Translations under genes and position numbers: made by a program
Part shown: positions 1-14,489 of the stretch, piece after piece
Layout: every line of letters starts with the position of its first letter
Numbering within the stretch: the first letter of the stretch is position 1
The notes under the pieces: generated by a model
What the model was told of the DNA's origin: nothing
Databases searched by the model: none
Seen by the model: the letters and a program-made list of their open reading frames with translations, nothing else
Source: Selaginella moellendorffii
Lineage: Eukaryota > Streptophyta > Lycopodiopsida > Selaginellales > Selaginellaceae
Assembly: GCF_000143415.4 (NCBI RefSeq)
Contig: NW_003314272.1
Coordinates: 964,951 to 1,028,950 of the forward strand
DNA length: 64,000 nucleotides
Reading direction: 5' to 3'

Positions 1-1199
1 CATAGCTTTATTATGCTTAATTTTGCATTATAAAGTTTAACTTATAGATGTGTTAAGAAGGATATTATGGGTTATACCTTGATTTTTTCTTGAGCATTGA
101 AATTAGTTCATGCAAGACTTGTGATTATGTTAGACAAGACTTAACTATAAGCTTCTTCAAACTTTTGGTTCCTTGAGCTTTCATGCTTATGGTCCATTTG
201 TTAGAAATTGTTGAGGAAAGCATTTTGGCTTATTAGTTTCAATGTTGAAGTTGGCTTTTGCATCTTGCAATCATTAGTGATGATTGATTATCAACTAGGA
301 TAGTTAATTATCCTTGTCAAAAGTTTTGCTTAATTATTGTTGATTTAGAATGATTTGTTGTTCTTCGGGATGGTGAATTCTTTCTTCGATAATGATTATG
401 CATCTCTCTATTAATAGGATGATTGATGATCTCTCATGATAGTTAATTGTCCTCTTTAATAGCTCATGGCTTTTCATAATACCAAATATTCTTTATGGTT
501 TGCTCTAGATTGGTCTTTTGGGTTTGAGATATTAGTAGGATGTTGTTGACACTCCTTGAGCAACTTTGATTCCTTGGTATTATTGCCCAGGATCTATATA
601 GATTAACTAATGCGATAGTTGGCATGAACAAATGTTTGTTGGTCTTGTCATCTGATAAACAAGTATTAGAGTATAGGAACCACCAAGATCAACATAATTG
701 GAAAACATAAGATTCACTATCTAACAAAATTCAATAGTAAGTATGTCATCAAGTAAACTCAATGAGAAAATTGAATTACCAAAGATTGCAAATAGAATGC
801 TAAACAATTTACAAAAGATAACTCAAAGAACACAAAATATTATTGACTGGCAAACAAAATGTTTGCGAATGTATTGCCCAAATGAAATAACATCAAATTT
901 TATGGAATCTATCACCCAAAGGAAATAACATTCAATCTATTAGAACCAACTATAGCAACAATCAATAGAATAGAATAAATGTTGTAACTTACTTGAAATA
1001 CTTTTGTCTTCTAATCTAAGATTTATTCATTGATAATTAAGTCTCTAAGATATCATTGTCTTTGATTTTAATATTGCATTTATTGATCTTTGAGTTTGGG
1101 CCAGTATAGGTAAACTGCCTTCAGCACTTCGTGTGTATAGTGAAATCTCTAGTCATGAGGTAGGGGGAGGGGGGGTTATCTAGTGGAGTATCTATATCC

Positions 1200-1575
1200 T
1201 CACATTATGCCACCGGTATGCTAAAATAGCGCTAGACTCTGTTTGGCTCTGTTTTACGTGCTAATCCTGGCATTGGGATGCTAGATACTCTAAAACTGTT
1301 CCAAATTGCTTCATGCTCCTGTCCCTTTGCTCCTTGGGCTGTATGCTTAGGAATCGCTCCATACTCTAGTTCCTTCGCTCTTTGGCTCCATGTTTGGGAG
1401 TTTGGTTCCATTCCTTTGTTCAGTGGCCCAAAGTCTTGAAACTTGAGTTCCACTCCATTGTCCTTTGGACACGTGGCATGTGACATGTGGCACATAGAGG
1501 GTTTAAGTTCTGTTTTGTGGTTATTCTATGGTAAATTACCATAGGATAAAGAGTAAAAGCCATGTGTGTTACAAT
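1200..1575 (-). repeat. Dispersed repeat family A, copy 1 (inverted)
   Basis: Read on the minus strand this segment matches the plus strand at 4530-4920 and, more weakly, 2735-2935. Shared landmarks, in order, are a CACATGGTTTTCACC-like start, a CCACATG-type stretch, AAGTTTCAAGGCCTTAA, the CCAAGGAGC(A/G)AA block and a GAGCATTTAGC end. Copies differ by many substitutions and small indels, so they are old. No coding potential was recognised. Confidence 0.6.
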
Positions 1576-1639
1576 TTCTCATAAAGTGTAAACATTATAA
1601 ATTTTTTTCTTAAGTTGTTTCCTTGGGGGTGGTCTAAAC

Positions 1640-2150
1640 TAGAGTATGCATCAATGAAGACGTCAATCTTCCCTAAAGGGTGAAGAGTGTCGTAAATGTG
1701 AATGTGGGTATTAAAAGTTATATGTTCGAGTCCTTTCAAATATTCTTTCCTACCTCTTACTATGATGGTAGGAGGTTAATATTGCTAGACCCTTTATCAA
1801 TCCCTCTTGTGCTAGTGAAGTTAACTGGGCATTTTGAGTGTAGTTAGACCAAATGAATATAAGGGCGGAATTTCTATGTATTATTAGCTAAGTATACGTA
1901 ACTTAGTAAAGAGTTTCTGTCTAGTTGTGTTTTGCACTGGCTAGTGATAAGAACCCCCACTTATTAAGATTAATCCCTCAATATCACCAGATGATAATTT
2001 ACTATGTTTGCTAAACACACTTGTTATCATGTTTCATATGTTGGTTTTATTTGGTCTCATTAGCTATTTATAGAAATTGTTTAGATCTACAAGATAGGTA
2101 TATCTACGGAATATAGAGATCATCACTAGGTAGCTTCATCATATATCATA
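1640..2150 (+). repeat. Dispersed repeat family B, copy 1
   Basis: Matches the reverse complement of about 5090-5520. Landmarks shared in order include AGTCCTTTnAAATATTCTTTC, a GGTTAnTATTGCT(A/G)ACCC block, TCACCA or TTCACC blocks near the middle, CTATTTATAGAAA and a CATATCTA(T/C)GGAAT(A/G)TAGAGAT end. Together with family A this shows the region was built from repeated, partly inverted units. Confidence 0.55.
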
Positions 2151-2734
2151 CATTTTGTGATTTCCTAGTAGAGAAGAGCACCAAGATCAAGCGTAACACT
2201 ATAGTGATAATAGTAATAATTTTTCCCCTTCAATGATTTTCTACTACTAGCCAGCCTATCCTAGCTCAAGTTAGCTTCATGTAGCCCAACTCAGTCCAAA
2301 CCATGGCTGCCAAGTTATAGCTATGGTCAGCCATAAGTAGCACCATGGCTATGGCTGCCTAGCAAATAGCACATTACTGTCGGCACCACCAAATGGCATT
2401 GCCATGGCTATGGCCACCCAATGCCACTCCATAGGAATGGCTACCAATAGCTAGAGCAAGTTTACTTCTTTATGAGTTTTCCTTGTAAATCCTTTTATCT
2501 TTAAACCTTTAGAATTTTAAAGAACATATGGGAGCCACTAGGATACATGAGCATCAATATAGGAGTGGAGTAATAATTATGAAATATAATTCAATGTTTG
2601 CTTTATTACATTTTTGGGTAGCAATGATGAAATCATTGCTAATGGGATTGCCATACTTAGATAATAGATAGTGGTAGCAATGAAATTCTTAGGTTTTATT
2701 ATTACAATCATGTAGTGTTTGTAGTTGTAACACA

Positions 2735-2935
2735 CATGGTTTTCACCCTTTATCCTATAGTGATTTACAATATGGAGTAGAACCCAAAACCCTATCTAAG
2801 AATAGTGGAGTGAGATTTGAGTTTCAAGGCCTTAAACCACTAAATGAAGGGATAGAGACAAACTACTAAGCATAGAGCCAAGGAGCAAAAGAAGCGAGGC
2901 ACAAAAGGATTTTTGAGCATTTAGCCCGAGCAGAT
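2735..2935 (+). repeat. Dispersed repeat family A, copy 2 (partial)
   Basis: A shortened and diverged copy of family A in plus orientation: the CACATGGTTTTCACCC start, then GAGTTTCAAGGCCTTAAACC, CCAAGGAGCAAAAG and GAGCATTTAGC are recognisable. No open frame of interest. Confidence 0.5.
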
Positions 2936-4529
2936 GTAAATGATTAATTTTTCCATTCTACTTTAATCATTTAACCATTTGAAAAAGTCTTACATATAAC
3001 CTTTATAAGTTTTATTTCTGACTTGGGGACTTGCTAGCCCCGTGAATGACCTCTATACCACTTTACTTTTACACTTAATCCAAGTGCTTCATGTGTCCGA
3101 TCCCATAACAAACACCTAAAGATACCACTAACATATTAGTCTATTACACTAAGGCCATGTCTATTCACCTTTTTTTTATTGGTAGTCCAAAACCACCCAT
3201 ATTACAATCTCATCTTCTAAAGACTAAGCTATCTATCCATGAGTGGTCATCCTATGACCACACCTTAGCATCCTTAAAATGCTTAAAGACATGAGGAACA
3301 TCTTTCCCTAATATCTCTTCTTTGGTCCCCACCAAGTTCCTCTCCATCCACAATTGTGTTCACCAGCACTGTCAATTGGAAAAGGGGCAATTGTGTACTG
3401 AGAGAGTGGTCATTGTATCCCTATTTATCCCCTAAGCTATTAATATCCTCATTGATTATTGACTAACAACCTCTATTAAACTAAGGGGAACTAACATTTT
3501 TATTTCTACGTTGAATCTAACAATCCCTCTATTGTATAGATTAGCTATTCTATATAAGGCAACTAGTCATCCACCTGTACCACAATCCCGTAGTGGATAC
3601 CTTCATCCATACTCTATAAGAGGAAGGACACATACATGGATGCCCAATATGTACAATTTCAAATTTAGAGGTAGAAATATACCTTACTCAAGGGTATATT
3701 ATATTTTAAGTAGCCACTAATCAATGAAAATTAAATTTATGCCATTTGCTCCAATACCACATGTAATGCACTTTATCTCTCTCCCCTTAAACCAATTGAA
3801 AAAGGGGCAATTACTTAATGAAAGACCCCTTAATGGCTATTTTAACCCCATTTATCCCCTAAAGATCCACAATGATAGTATATCCAAATCTCATCCCATG
3901 ATTACATGCACTACATGAGGGCCTAACTACTAAGTCCCATTGACATCTAAGATCTCCTCACCATGTGACCATATCCTTGATCATTACCTAAGAGGACTTC
4001 TCCTCCTCTTTTTCACATTCTAGGACTTTGGAATAACATTTCAAAACATTATGGCCCTATACAAGCCTTATGGGTACTCCTCTTAGTTTTTGCCTCTGGG
4101 TGGCATAGCTATATAACTAGAGCAAAGTTTCGATAAGCCACGCTAAGTATCCAAGTAAGTGGTGCCACCTACACTTGGATTGAGAGCATTGACCATCTGA
4201 TATCCTAGAGGAGCTAGAGTTGGCTCTTGAACAATTTACTAAGTTACCTTGCTTGTCCATTCATGTTCATTTTAGTCTTGGACTCCTTAATTGTTATATC
4301 ATCACCTACCATATAGATATAACCTTCCTAGGTCACATTAGCTTTTCTTGGCCAAACTGGTTTCACTGAAGTCTAATCCCCACACTCTCCCTAGTATACT
4401 TTTGGAACCCCTTGTAGCCCCTCCCCCCTTGAGGAATGATCACTTTGGGCTTTGACCCTACGACCTGTATTAGTATTTGGACTTGGTCTTGAACTCCATC
4501 TCAAACTCCATTTTGGTGGCTTCTCTCTT

Positions 4530-4920
4530 TATAAATATAGCATACATGGTTTTCACCTTTTATCCTACATATTTTACCATACGATAACCAAGAAACCTAA
4601 CCCTCCACATGGCACATGCCACATGTCTAAGGACTGCAAAGTGAAACCCAAGTTTCAAGGCCTTAAGCCACTGAACAAAAGAATAGAGTAAAACTCCCAA
4701 ACATACAACTAAGGAGCAAAGGAACTAGAGCATGGGACTCCCGAGTGTACAGCCCAAGGAGCGAAGGGGTAAAAGCACAAAACAATATAGAAATAGTCTT
4801 AGAGCATTTAGCATCCCAATGCAAGGATTAGTACAGAAAATAAAGCCAAATGGAATTTAGCACTGTTTTAGTATATCAGTGGCATAATGCAAGAATTTGG
4901 GTATTCCACCAGCCAATATG
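4530..4920 (+). repeat. Dispersed repeat family A, copy 3
   Basis: The best preserved plus-oriented copy of family A. It aligns with the reverse complement of 1200-1575 over nearly its full length, including the CAGTGGCATAATG(C/T)-type end near 4870-4885. A short open frame crosses it (4452-4691) but shows no family motif and is not treated as a gene. Confidence 0.6.
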
Positions 4921-5089
4921 TATGGAGATTAGGCTTAGACCTAAGTCAGACACAGAACAAATACAAACATACAAGCAAGAATTAGATTATACTTCAAATT
5001 AGTTAAACATGCTCAACCTACCCACTATCCCTACTATACATATGAAACCCCCCATAGCACCCCCCTGAGGAATGTATGCTTTAAGCTTT

Positions 5090-5520
5090 CACTTTAGTCA
5101 CATTTGCACTTGAGAACAATGCCATTGTGTTCAAGATAATCTCTACATTCCATAGATATGCCTAAGACACTTTCTATAAATAGTCATTAGAATTAAATGG
5201 GACTAACACATAGGGTATAATAGTGAAAATGTCTTGGTGAATATGGTAAACTATTATCTAATAAATATTGACAAACCAAGCTCAATATCATAGGGGTTCT
5301 CAACACTAACAAGTATAAGTCAATAAATGAGTTTCTTTAACCAGGTCAAATATATTTGACTAATAACACTTAGGAATTCCCTCCATATGCTCATTTAACT
5401 AAATGCACATGTGAAGACTAGTTTCTCAATTAACTTGGGTGGAAACTGATAAAAGGGTTCAGCAATACTAACCTCTTCCCATTATGGTAGTAAAGAAAGA
5501 ATATCTTAAAGGACTTCCCA
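5090..5520 (-). repeat. Dispersed repeat family B, copy 2 (inverted)
   Basis: Reverse complement counterpart of 1640-2150, with similar divergence. The right-hand A and B copies keep the same left-to-right order as the left-hand ones but each is flipped, so this is not a simple inverted duplication of one block. Confidence 0.5.
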
Positions 5521-5586
5521 ATAGATAACATTTGATACCTGTAATCACATTTGCAATAGTAATGTTTGATTGTAACTTCATAAAAT

Positions 5587-5591
<5 letters not shown>

Positions 5592-5649
<58 letters not shown>
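5592..5649. repeat. (TA)n microsatellite
   Basis: An uninterrupted run of about 29 TA dinucleotides in AT-rich DNA. It is likely length-polymorphic. No function is implied. Confidence 0.95.
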
Positions 5650-5653
<4 letters not shown>

Positions 5654-6493
5654 ATGAATTAAATTAGTAATAAATTGTAAAGTAAAACTTTTGTCTAAAA
5701 TATATATCTTTTATAATAAAAATTTTAATAAAACTATAATAAAAGTATAATAGTTACCTTCTAGTGTAGTGCCTATTGTTGCTATGGGATTCTTTCATTA
5801 AAGAGCTTGAGCCCTCTATTGTAATATGTGTGGCATTCATTACTATTTCATGTTCTGGCCAAACTTTATATTGATGCCTAAGTTTATTGTAGTCTCTAAG
5901 TGTGTACTTAGCATGTCAAAAGCCTTAATTGAGCACTCTAGTGCACAATAGCATTGCTGAATTGACAATGGACAATAGCCAATGTGTAGAGAGGCTCATG
6001 ACTAGCACTCTTTTGGTAGGGAATGTCTACAATACCTAGTTTAGCTACACTTCCAATCTAGTTAAATCTTGCCACACATTTTTGCCATTCTTACCAAACT
6101 TAAAAGAAGAAGGTTTTGATATATCAAATAAACTGAGAATTCATATATACATTCTAATATATATGCATTTAGAAAAATGGCATCCAAAACATTATTTTGT
6201 GAGTCACATATATATGTTTAAACAATTCAAGCACACTTCTGTTTTAATTTCATATATTTCACAGTTTAATACACTTTTTTACCAGCCCACCCACCCCAGT
6301 ACACTTTCCCCAAAACAGTGATCACTAATTGTTTGCCATAGATATGTTTTAAAAATACCAATTGTTGACATCCTTGAAAAATAACTATTGTTGACATCCT
6401 TGTCAGATATTTATTTTGAAAGGATCTTCACAAAAATATCTAGATATTTTGAAATACTTGTGCAAGATACAAATATACATAAACTCTGAGAGA

Positions 6494-6522
6494 CACGTGG
6501 GATGACAACTCGTACTATAAAT
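6494..6522 (+). promoter_or_regulatory. G-box and TATA box of the Cys-rich repeat gene
   Basis: A CACGTG G-box lies at 6494-6499 and a CTATAAAT TATA element at 6515-6522, about 70 bp before the ATG at 6590. The spacing fits a normal plant core promoter, and a G-box suggests bZIP/bHLH-type control such as light, ABA or stress response. Regulation is inferred only from these motifs. Confidence 0.6.
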
Positions 6523-6589
6523 TAACCACATCGGAAGGCCATTTGTATCAAGTTTTGCTTCTGTTGTCTCTGTTTGCTTCAGCATAGTG

Positions 6590-7126
6590 ATGGCATTTGT
6601 TCGAGTTTCTTGCATCCTTCTGCTGCCATTGATGCTGCTTGCAATTGCCAATGCTGCTGAAGAAGGTAATGCTCAAAAGTTTTGTTTGCTTAAAATTTCA
6701 ACTAATTCACAAGTTCCACAGCAATGGTGGTTTCGGAAGGGATGGATGCTATGCATGATCCGCGATATTTGGCTACTATCCTGGAAAAGAAAGGTGCTGC
6801 AACTTCCAGGAGTTTTGTTTCATTGTTTTCTGTTTTTCTTTTGTGCAGGACTAACAAGCGTTGTGGGTGAAACTTACTGTTGCCTCAAGAATGGCTATGG
6901 GTGCATGCAAGAGTGTGAAAAAGGCAAAGCGTACCAGTGCTGCCTCAAGAATGGCTATGGGTGCATGCAAATGTGTGAGCCATCCAAGAAGTACTCATGC
7001 TGCCTCAAGAATGGATATGGCTGCATGTGGATGTGCGAGAATGGTGTGGAGCACTACTGCTGCGAGAAGAATGGCTATGGCTGCACCAAGATGTGCCCCA
7101 AAAAAGTCACTTCTGGCAGCCTCTAG
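6590..7126 (+). CDS. Secreted cysteine-rich tandem-repeat protein, unidentified
   Basis: Two exons, about 6590-6665 and 6849-7126. The intron (GTAATG...TTGTGCAG) is a multiple of three with no in-frame stop, so retention would lengthen the protein rather than break it. Residues 1-23 form a classic signal peptide (hydrophobic core, then ANA). The mature part is four near-identical 20-residue repeats, each encoded by exactly 60 bp, with the core CCxKNGYGCxxxC. That gives 16 cysteines in a CC-x6-C-x3-C pattern separated by short charged linkers. It ends in a basic tail. A nearby G-box and TATA box support expression. The design suggests a small disulfide-rich apoplastic peptide, perhaps defensive or signalling, but I do not recognise the family and assign no function. 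A degraded fifth repeat follows the stop codon. Confidence 0.7.
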   Translation: MAFVRVSCILLLPLMLLAIANAAEEGNAQKFCLLKISTNSQVPQQWWFRKGWMLCMIRDIWLLSWKRKVLQLPGVLFHCFLFFFCAGLTSVVGETYCCLKNGYGCMQECEKGKAYQCCLKNGYGCMQMCEPSKKYSCCLKNGYGCMWMCENGVEHYCCEKNGYGCTKMCPKKVTSGSL

Positions 7127-7740
7127 AACGGTTATAAATGTGTGGATGGGTATGCATGCCGCTATAGATCTATGGCGGCCAACTTTAAATAAAAACTGAG
7201 TGCTTCCTTCTTTGAAGTTCTTGCACATCCTCGTCCCCCACATTCTTCTACTGTACAATCCTCCACTGATTGCAGACAAACCCATTGTTCCAGATGTGAA
7301 TTCGAGAGTGATTTCAAGAGTGGTTCTAGAATCATGAGTTCCTTCAATGACTTCTAGCGAAAGACGATGATAACAAGCTTGTATAAAGCAAAAAGTCTCT
7401 CTCATTTTTTCCATAGCTCCTTTTAGAATCCAGGAAAAGGACCTGACCCATTGGCGGCAGAAGTAACAGGGACAAGCTCTGGAGCTAACATGCGTCCTAA
7501 AAGTCACAATTGTCCCTGCAAGAACGACGCACTAGACAATCTGATGCTCAAATTTCACGATTCTGCTGTGTCGTCTAGCTCATATCTTGCTAAGGCATAT
7601 ATCGAGTGGCAACATTTGGCGGCAGTCCAAAAACACGTGAAAGTATATTGAAAATTTTGTTTGTGGGCCCGATGTCATATTCGAATTAGGTCAAGGTACT
7701 TACGGTAGTAAAATCTTAGTTCACGCCTGCCCTAAAATGC
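7127..7740. other. Intergenic region and probable 3' UTR
   Basis: The first 60 bases continue the Cys-rich frame as a degenerate fifth repeat past the stop (see findings). The rest shows only short unconvincing open frames, including 7451-7651 on the plus strand. It probably holds the 3' end of the Cys-rich gene and the promoter of the RNA-binding protein gene. No repeat or RNA gene was recognised. Confidence 0.5.
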
Positions 7741-7773
7741 GAAAATTTGGGTTTAGGGTTCTTCGCTCGGGCG

Positions 7774-9114
7774 ATGGTGGCCAGGCGGAAGAAGCTCAAG
7801 GAACAGGTTGCGGCGGGCGATGGATCCGGCAAGGAGAAGCTCGGGCAGGAGGGGAGATTGAAGGTGAAGAAGAAGAAGGAGAAGCGGAAGCAGCAAGAGG
7901 CCGAGAAACTGGAGGAGGCGGCGGCGGCGCGGGAGCTGGAGGACCGGAGGGCGGCGAAGAGGTTCAAGAGGGAGGAGAGGAGGAGGAGGAAAGAGGCGGA
8001 GGCGGTTGAAAGGGAGGAGAAAGGAGAGGCATTGGCGGAGGAGGAGGAGGGGACGAAGATGTCGAAGGAGAAGAGGAAGAGGAAAGAGGAGGAAAATGCG
8101 ATTGATGCAGTGGAAGAGGAGGATGGAACAAGACCAGTCGGGAGGAAATCGAAGAACGCAAAGAAGAAGAAGGTGGATCGATGGGGCGCGCCTGTGGCTC
8201 CTGACGCTCCACCACAGCCAGAAATTGAAGAGAACGAGAACGATGACCATCAAAGGTACGTCTTCGTCGATTTCTTTAATCTTAAGTTGTTCTTGCTGGC
8301 AGGGAAGAGACTGGAGAAGAAGAATATCATCCCAAAAAGATTTACGCTGGAGGCATGCCATACACTACAAGCGAGGACGACATCCATAGCTACTTTTCTG
8401 AGTGTGGAGCCATCGAAGAGATCGACTACACAACCTTCCCAGACACTGGGAGGTTCCGGGGCCTCGCTTTCATTACTTTCAAGGTAGACTCTCTTTTTCT
8501 CTTTCGATCGAAACTTTCAAGCATGGAGTGCTTGTCACAGACGCAAGCCGCAGTAAAGAAAGCACTCGAGCTCGATGGAGCGGACATGTAAGTTCCATGG
8601 ATGGTTTTTCTCTTCTCACCGCTACTTTTCGCTGGAAAACAGGGGTGGCCGATTCTTGCGAATTATGAGATGCAAAATCAAGCCACAAGACGAGGCCAAG
8701 CAGCAAAAAACCTCCTACGCGGAGCCACCACCCAAGACGGAGGGCTGCACTTCAGTCTACGTTGGAAACCTCTCGTGGGACGCAACCGAGAAAGACTTGC
8801 GGCAGTTCTTCAAGAGGTGCAAGATCACGAGCGTCCGCCTCGCGCTCGACAAGGAAACCCGAGAGTTCAAAGGCTTCGGCCACGTCGACTTCGAAGACGA
8901 CGAGTCCGTGGAGAGGGCCATCAAGCTCGACCAGAAGCTGTTCCTCAACCGGCCCATCAAGATCGCCTACGCTGTCCCGCCCAAGAAACCGACCAGCAGC
9001 ACCAACAGCGATCGCGAGCCGCGGAAGGACAAGAGCAAGAAAAATGGATGTTTCAGCTGCGGAGAGGAAGGCCACAGATCCTTCCAGTGTCCCAAGAAAG
9101 CCCAAGACTACTAG
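7774..9114 (+). CDS. Two-RRM, CCHC zinc-knuckle RNA-binding protein, PHIP1-like
   Basis: Four exons (about 7774-8255, 8303-8483, 8541-8587, 8643-9114). The ATG at 7774 starts MVARRKKLK; reading further upstream in frame would need a non-ATG start. The first 160 residues are extremely Lys/Arg/Glu-rich, with nuclear or nucleolar localisation character. RRM1 follows (KIYAGGMPY as RNP2, RGLAFITF as RNP1, split by introns), then RRM2 (SVYVGNLSW and KGFGHVDF). Near the C terminus is one CCHC knuckle, CFSCGEEGHRSFQC. This order matches plant phragmoplastin-interacting protein 1, which binds RNA at the cell plate, but nucleolin-like or splicing proteins share parts of it. Its stop lies 69 bp from the convergent neighbour. 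Confidence 0.8.
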
Positions 9115-9183
9115 CAGGAACTTTGAATCAGCTCTTTATGTTGGACGCCTCAAAATGGGGATGACGGTACCTGGATCAACGTT

Positions 9184-10962
9184 TCACTTGGTTGCAGTGA
9201 CTTCGTTGTCAACAACTTCTTCCAGAGCACTGTCAGTGGCAGTGGCTGTGTCTTCTTCGGATTGAGCTGCGGTTTCATCAACTTCCAGGTTCTCGTTCTG
9301 CGTGGCATCTTCTCCAGCGGTGTCGAATTCTGGTGGTTCGGCCGCGGCTTCTGCCGCTGCTGCCGCTTCTGCCACCGCCTCTGCCATCGCTGCCGCTGCC
9401 TCGGCTGCTGCAGCTCGACTCACGGCAGAGGCCATCGCCGGAGACGCGCGCATTGCCTCCCAGCACTCCCTTTCCATCTCCACGAGCTGCCGGCACACGT
9501 CCAGGGCCGTCGTTACATTCCTCTTAAAGTTGAAGCGGTATCCCATCCAGTCTGTGCTCGCGGGCTTGATGACTTTCGCCAGGATGTCGAAGCCATTTGT
9601 GTCGATGTTGTAGAGTATAGCGTCCTGGAAAGGAAGTTTTGGTTATCTGACTAAGAAAACGGATCTTCTTACGTCCACTTTGACGTGCCGATAAACCATG
9701 CAGAAGACCTTGAGGGTGAACCTTCTCGATTCGGTCTGGTTTATGCCCTCCACGAGACCAGAGAACAAGGTGGCTGCAACGAAAGGTTCCTGTCAAAACG
9801 AACTATCCATCTACAGAGTTTTCTTACAGAGGGCATGAGTGTTTGGAGCAAGTCCCAGCTCTACTTCGTGTTTGGCCCCAAGCAAGTCCACGTAAACGAT
9901 TGATCTAGCAGGAAAGAAAACGGTAAGAATGGACGAAACCAAGTAGAAAGGACTATACTTTGGGCGAAATAGATAGATTGATAGCTCACTAGCGGGGTCT
10001 AGAAGCTTTGTTCTAGCTTCGAATTGCGAGGCGAGCAATTTCTCTGACGCTTCAAAGAGAGGACCGAGTGCTTGACCACCGAGCTCCACAACCTCTTTAG
10101 CAGCTGTGTTTATAGACGAGAGAGCTTCCTTTACTCTGCTCACCTACAAAAACGTTAAGTCAAGATAATGAAGTCTCAAGAACAAACGATTTTACCTCAC
10201 TGTCTTCGGCAAATCCCATTACACCAGTCAAGATGATATGAGGAGGAACCTACAGAAAAAAAAAAAAGCCAAAAAACTTCCAGCGATTCTCAAGTGATTC
10301 GCTTACCTTACCCAGAAGCCTTATAGTTTCCATAAGAGAAGGAGGATCGGTATGACCGACGAAGAGCGTCGCGTTGCTATCAACTACAAGATCCTACACA
10401 AGGAAAAATAAAATAAAATTGGATAGAAACCAAATGACCGCTTACCAGTTTGTGAGCCTTGTCTTCCTTCGTCAAGCAAACATAAGGCTTTGTGAAGAAT
10501 CCAAACTGGACAATCGAGGCGTGGAGCTTCTCGTCCCTGGATCACATTTTGTTTCTCTAAGTTGAAAGGGGAAAACCAAGAGAAAGAACAAGGAGAGTAC
10601 CTCTTGGCTGCTCGAGCTCTCGTGACGAGCTGACAACGCCATTGCGATGACAAGATGTTCTAAGAGAAAAAGAAAATGCAGCATTGGAAATCGATTCGCA
10701 TTGCTTACTGCTACGCACTTTAGCTCTCCCAACGAATGTGATGAGATCTGGATTGCCCAAGCTCTGGTGGTACTCGAAAAACTCTTTCATCATCTTCGCT
10801 TTGTATTCCAGGCTCTTGCTGCCATAGCTCCGCCGCTGGCTCACTGCAGCGCCACAAATCGCTCAAGAACACTCTCCCAGAGCCTCGGATCTCAAAATGC
10901 GCACCTGTCGCGGCTGAATCTTTCCATCGCTTCCATAGCTCCTCGCTCCTCCTACGCAACAT
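9184..10962 (-). CDS. Unidentified conserved-looking protein with Ala-rich C-terminal tail
   Basis: A multi-exon gene read from an ATG at 10962. Exon 1 (10962-10905) encodes a basic start (MLRRRSEELWKRWK); exon 2 runs 10843-10709. Later exons give coherent stretches such as QFGFFTKPYVCLTKEDKAHK, RNATLFVGHTDPPSLMET, HIILTGVMGFAEDSE, a helical segment around 10140-10000, and TLFSGLVEGINQTESRRFT. The last exon (9546-9184) begins MGYRFNFKRNVTTALDVC and ends in about 45 residues dominated by Ala/Glu followed by an acidic tail. Frame continuity across short introns argues for a real gene. I do not recognise the family. The start codon lies only 65 bp beyond the stop of NSF on the same strand, so its promoter must overlap the NSF 3' UTR. 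Confidence 0.65.
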
Positions 10963-11027
10963 AGAAGAACCCTGAAACCCTAGGTAGTAGCCTCCAAAAA
11001 ACTATACATTGGAAAAGAAAAATGCCT

Positions 11028-14302
<3,275 letters not shown>

Positions 14303-14489
14303 TCCAGATCCGCGATGCGAAGAACCCTAGACCCTCTGGAAACGCGGTATAAGAAGAATCCAACGGCTGGGATTCAATAGGCACCAGAATATCCCAAAAG
14401 CATCTTTTATTTATTAAATCTCACTCCCGACGAAAGCATTTTTAGGTTTCTTCAAAAATTCTAGCGCTAGATCCGATCGATCCGCTCCC

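Larger units (their letters stand above)
1..6490. repeat. AT-rich repeat-bearing region without a convincing gene
   Basis: About 6.5 kb of AT-rich sequence. The only open frames are short, lack family motifs and do not join across plausible splice sites. It contains related repeat copies in both orientations (listed separately), a pair of short direct repeats near 3366-3445 and 3788-3865 sharing an AATTG...GGGGCAATT...TTTATCCCCTAA pattern, and a stretch near 2290-2450 with several imperfect CCATGGCTATGGC-type units. The texture resembles decayed transposon DNA. No transposon domain could be read, so its class is not named. Confidence 0.6.

Noticed and set aside
5592-5649. TA-rich run as a replication origin or attachment site
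   Set aside because: A plain dinucleotide microsatellite, with a similar one at 61858-61898; no supporting context.
6880-7120. Regular 60-bp repeats considered as a CRISPR-like array
   Set aside because: There are no unique spacers; the repeats are codon-phased protein modules in a plant gene.
9262-9654. Plus frames opposite the Ala-rich tail of the unidentified gene
   Set aside because: Low-complexity complement of Ala/Glu codons (Cys/Arg-rich), with no independent support.
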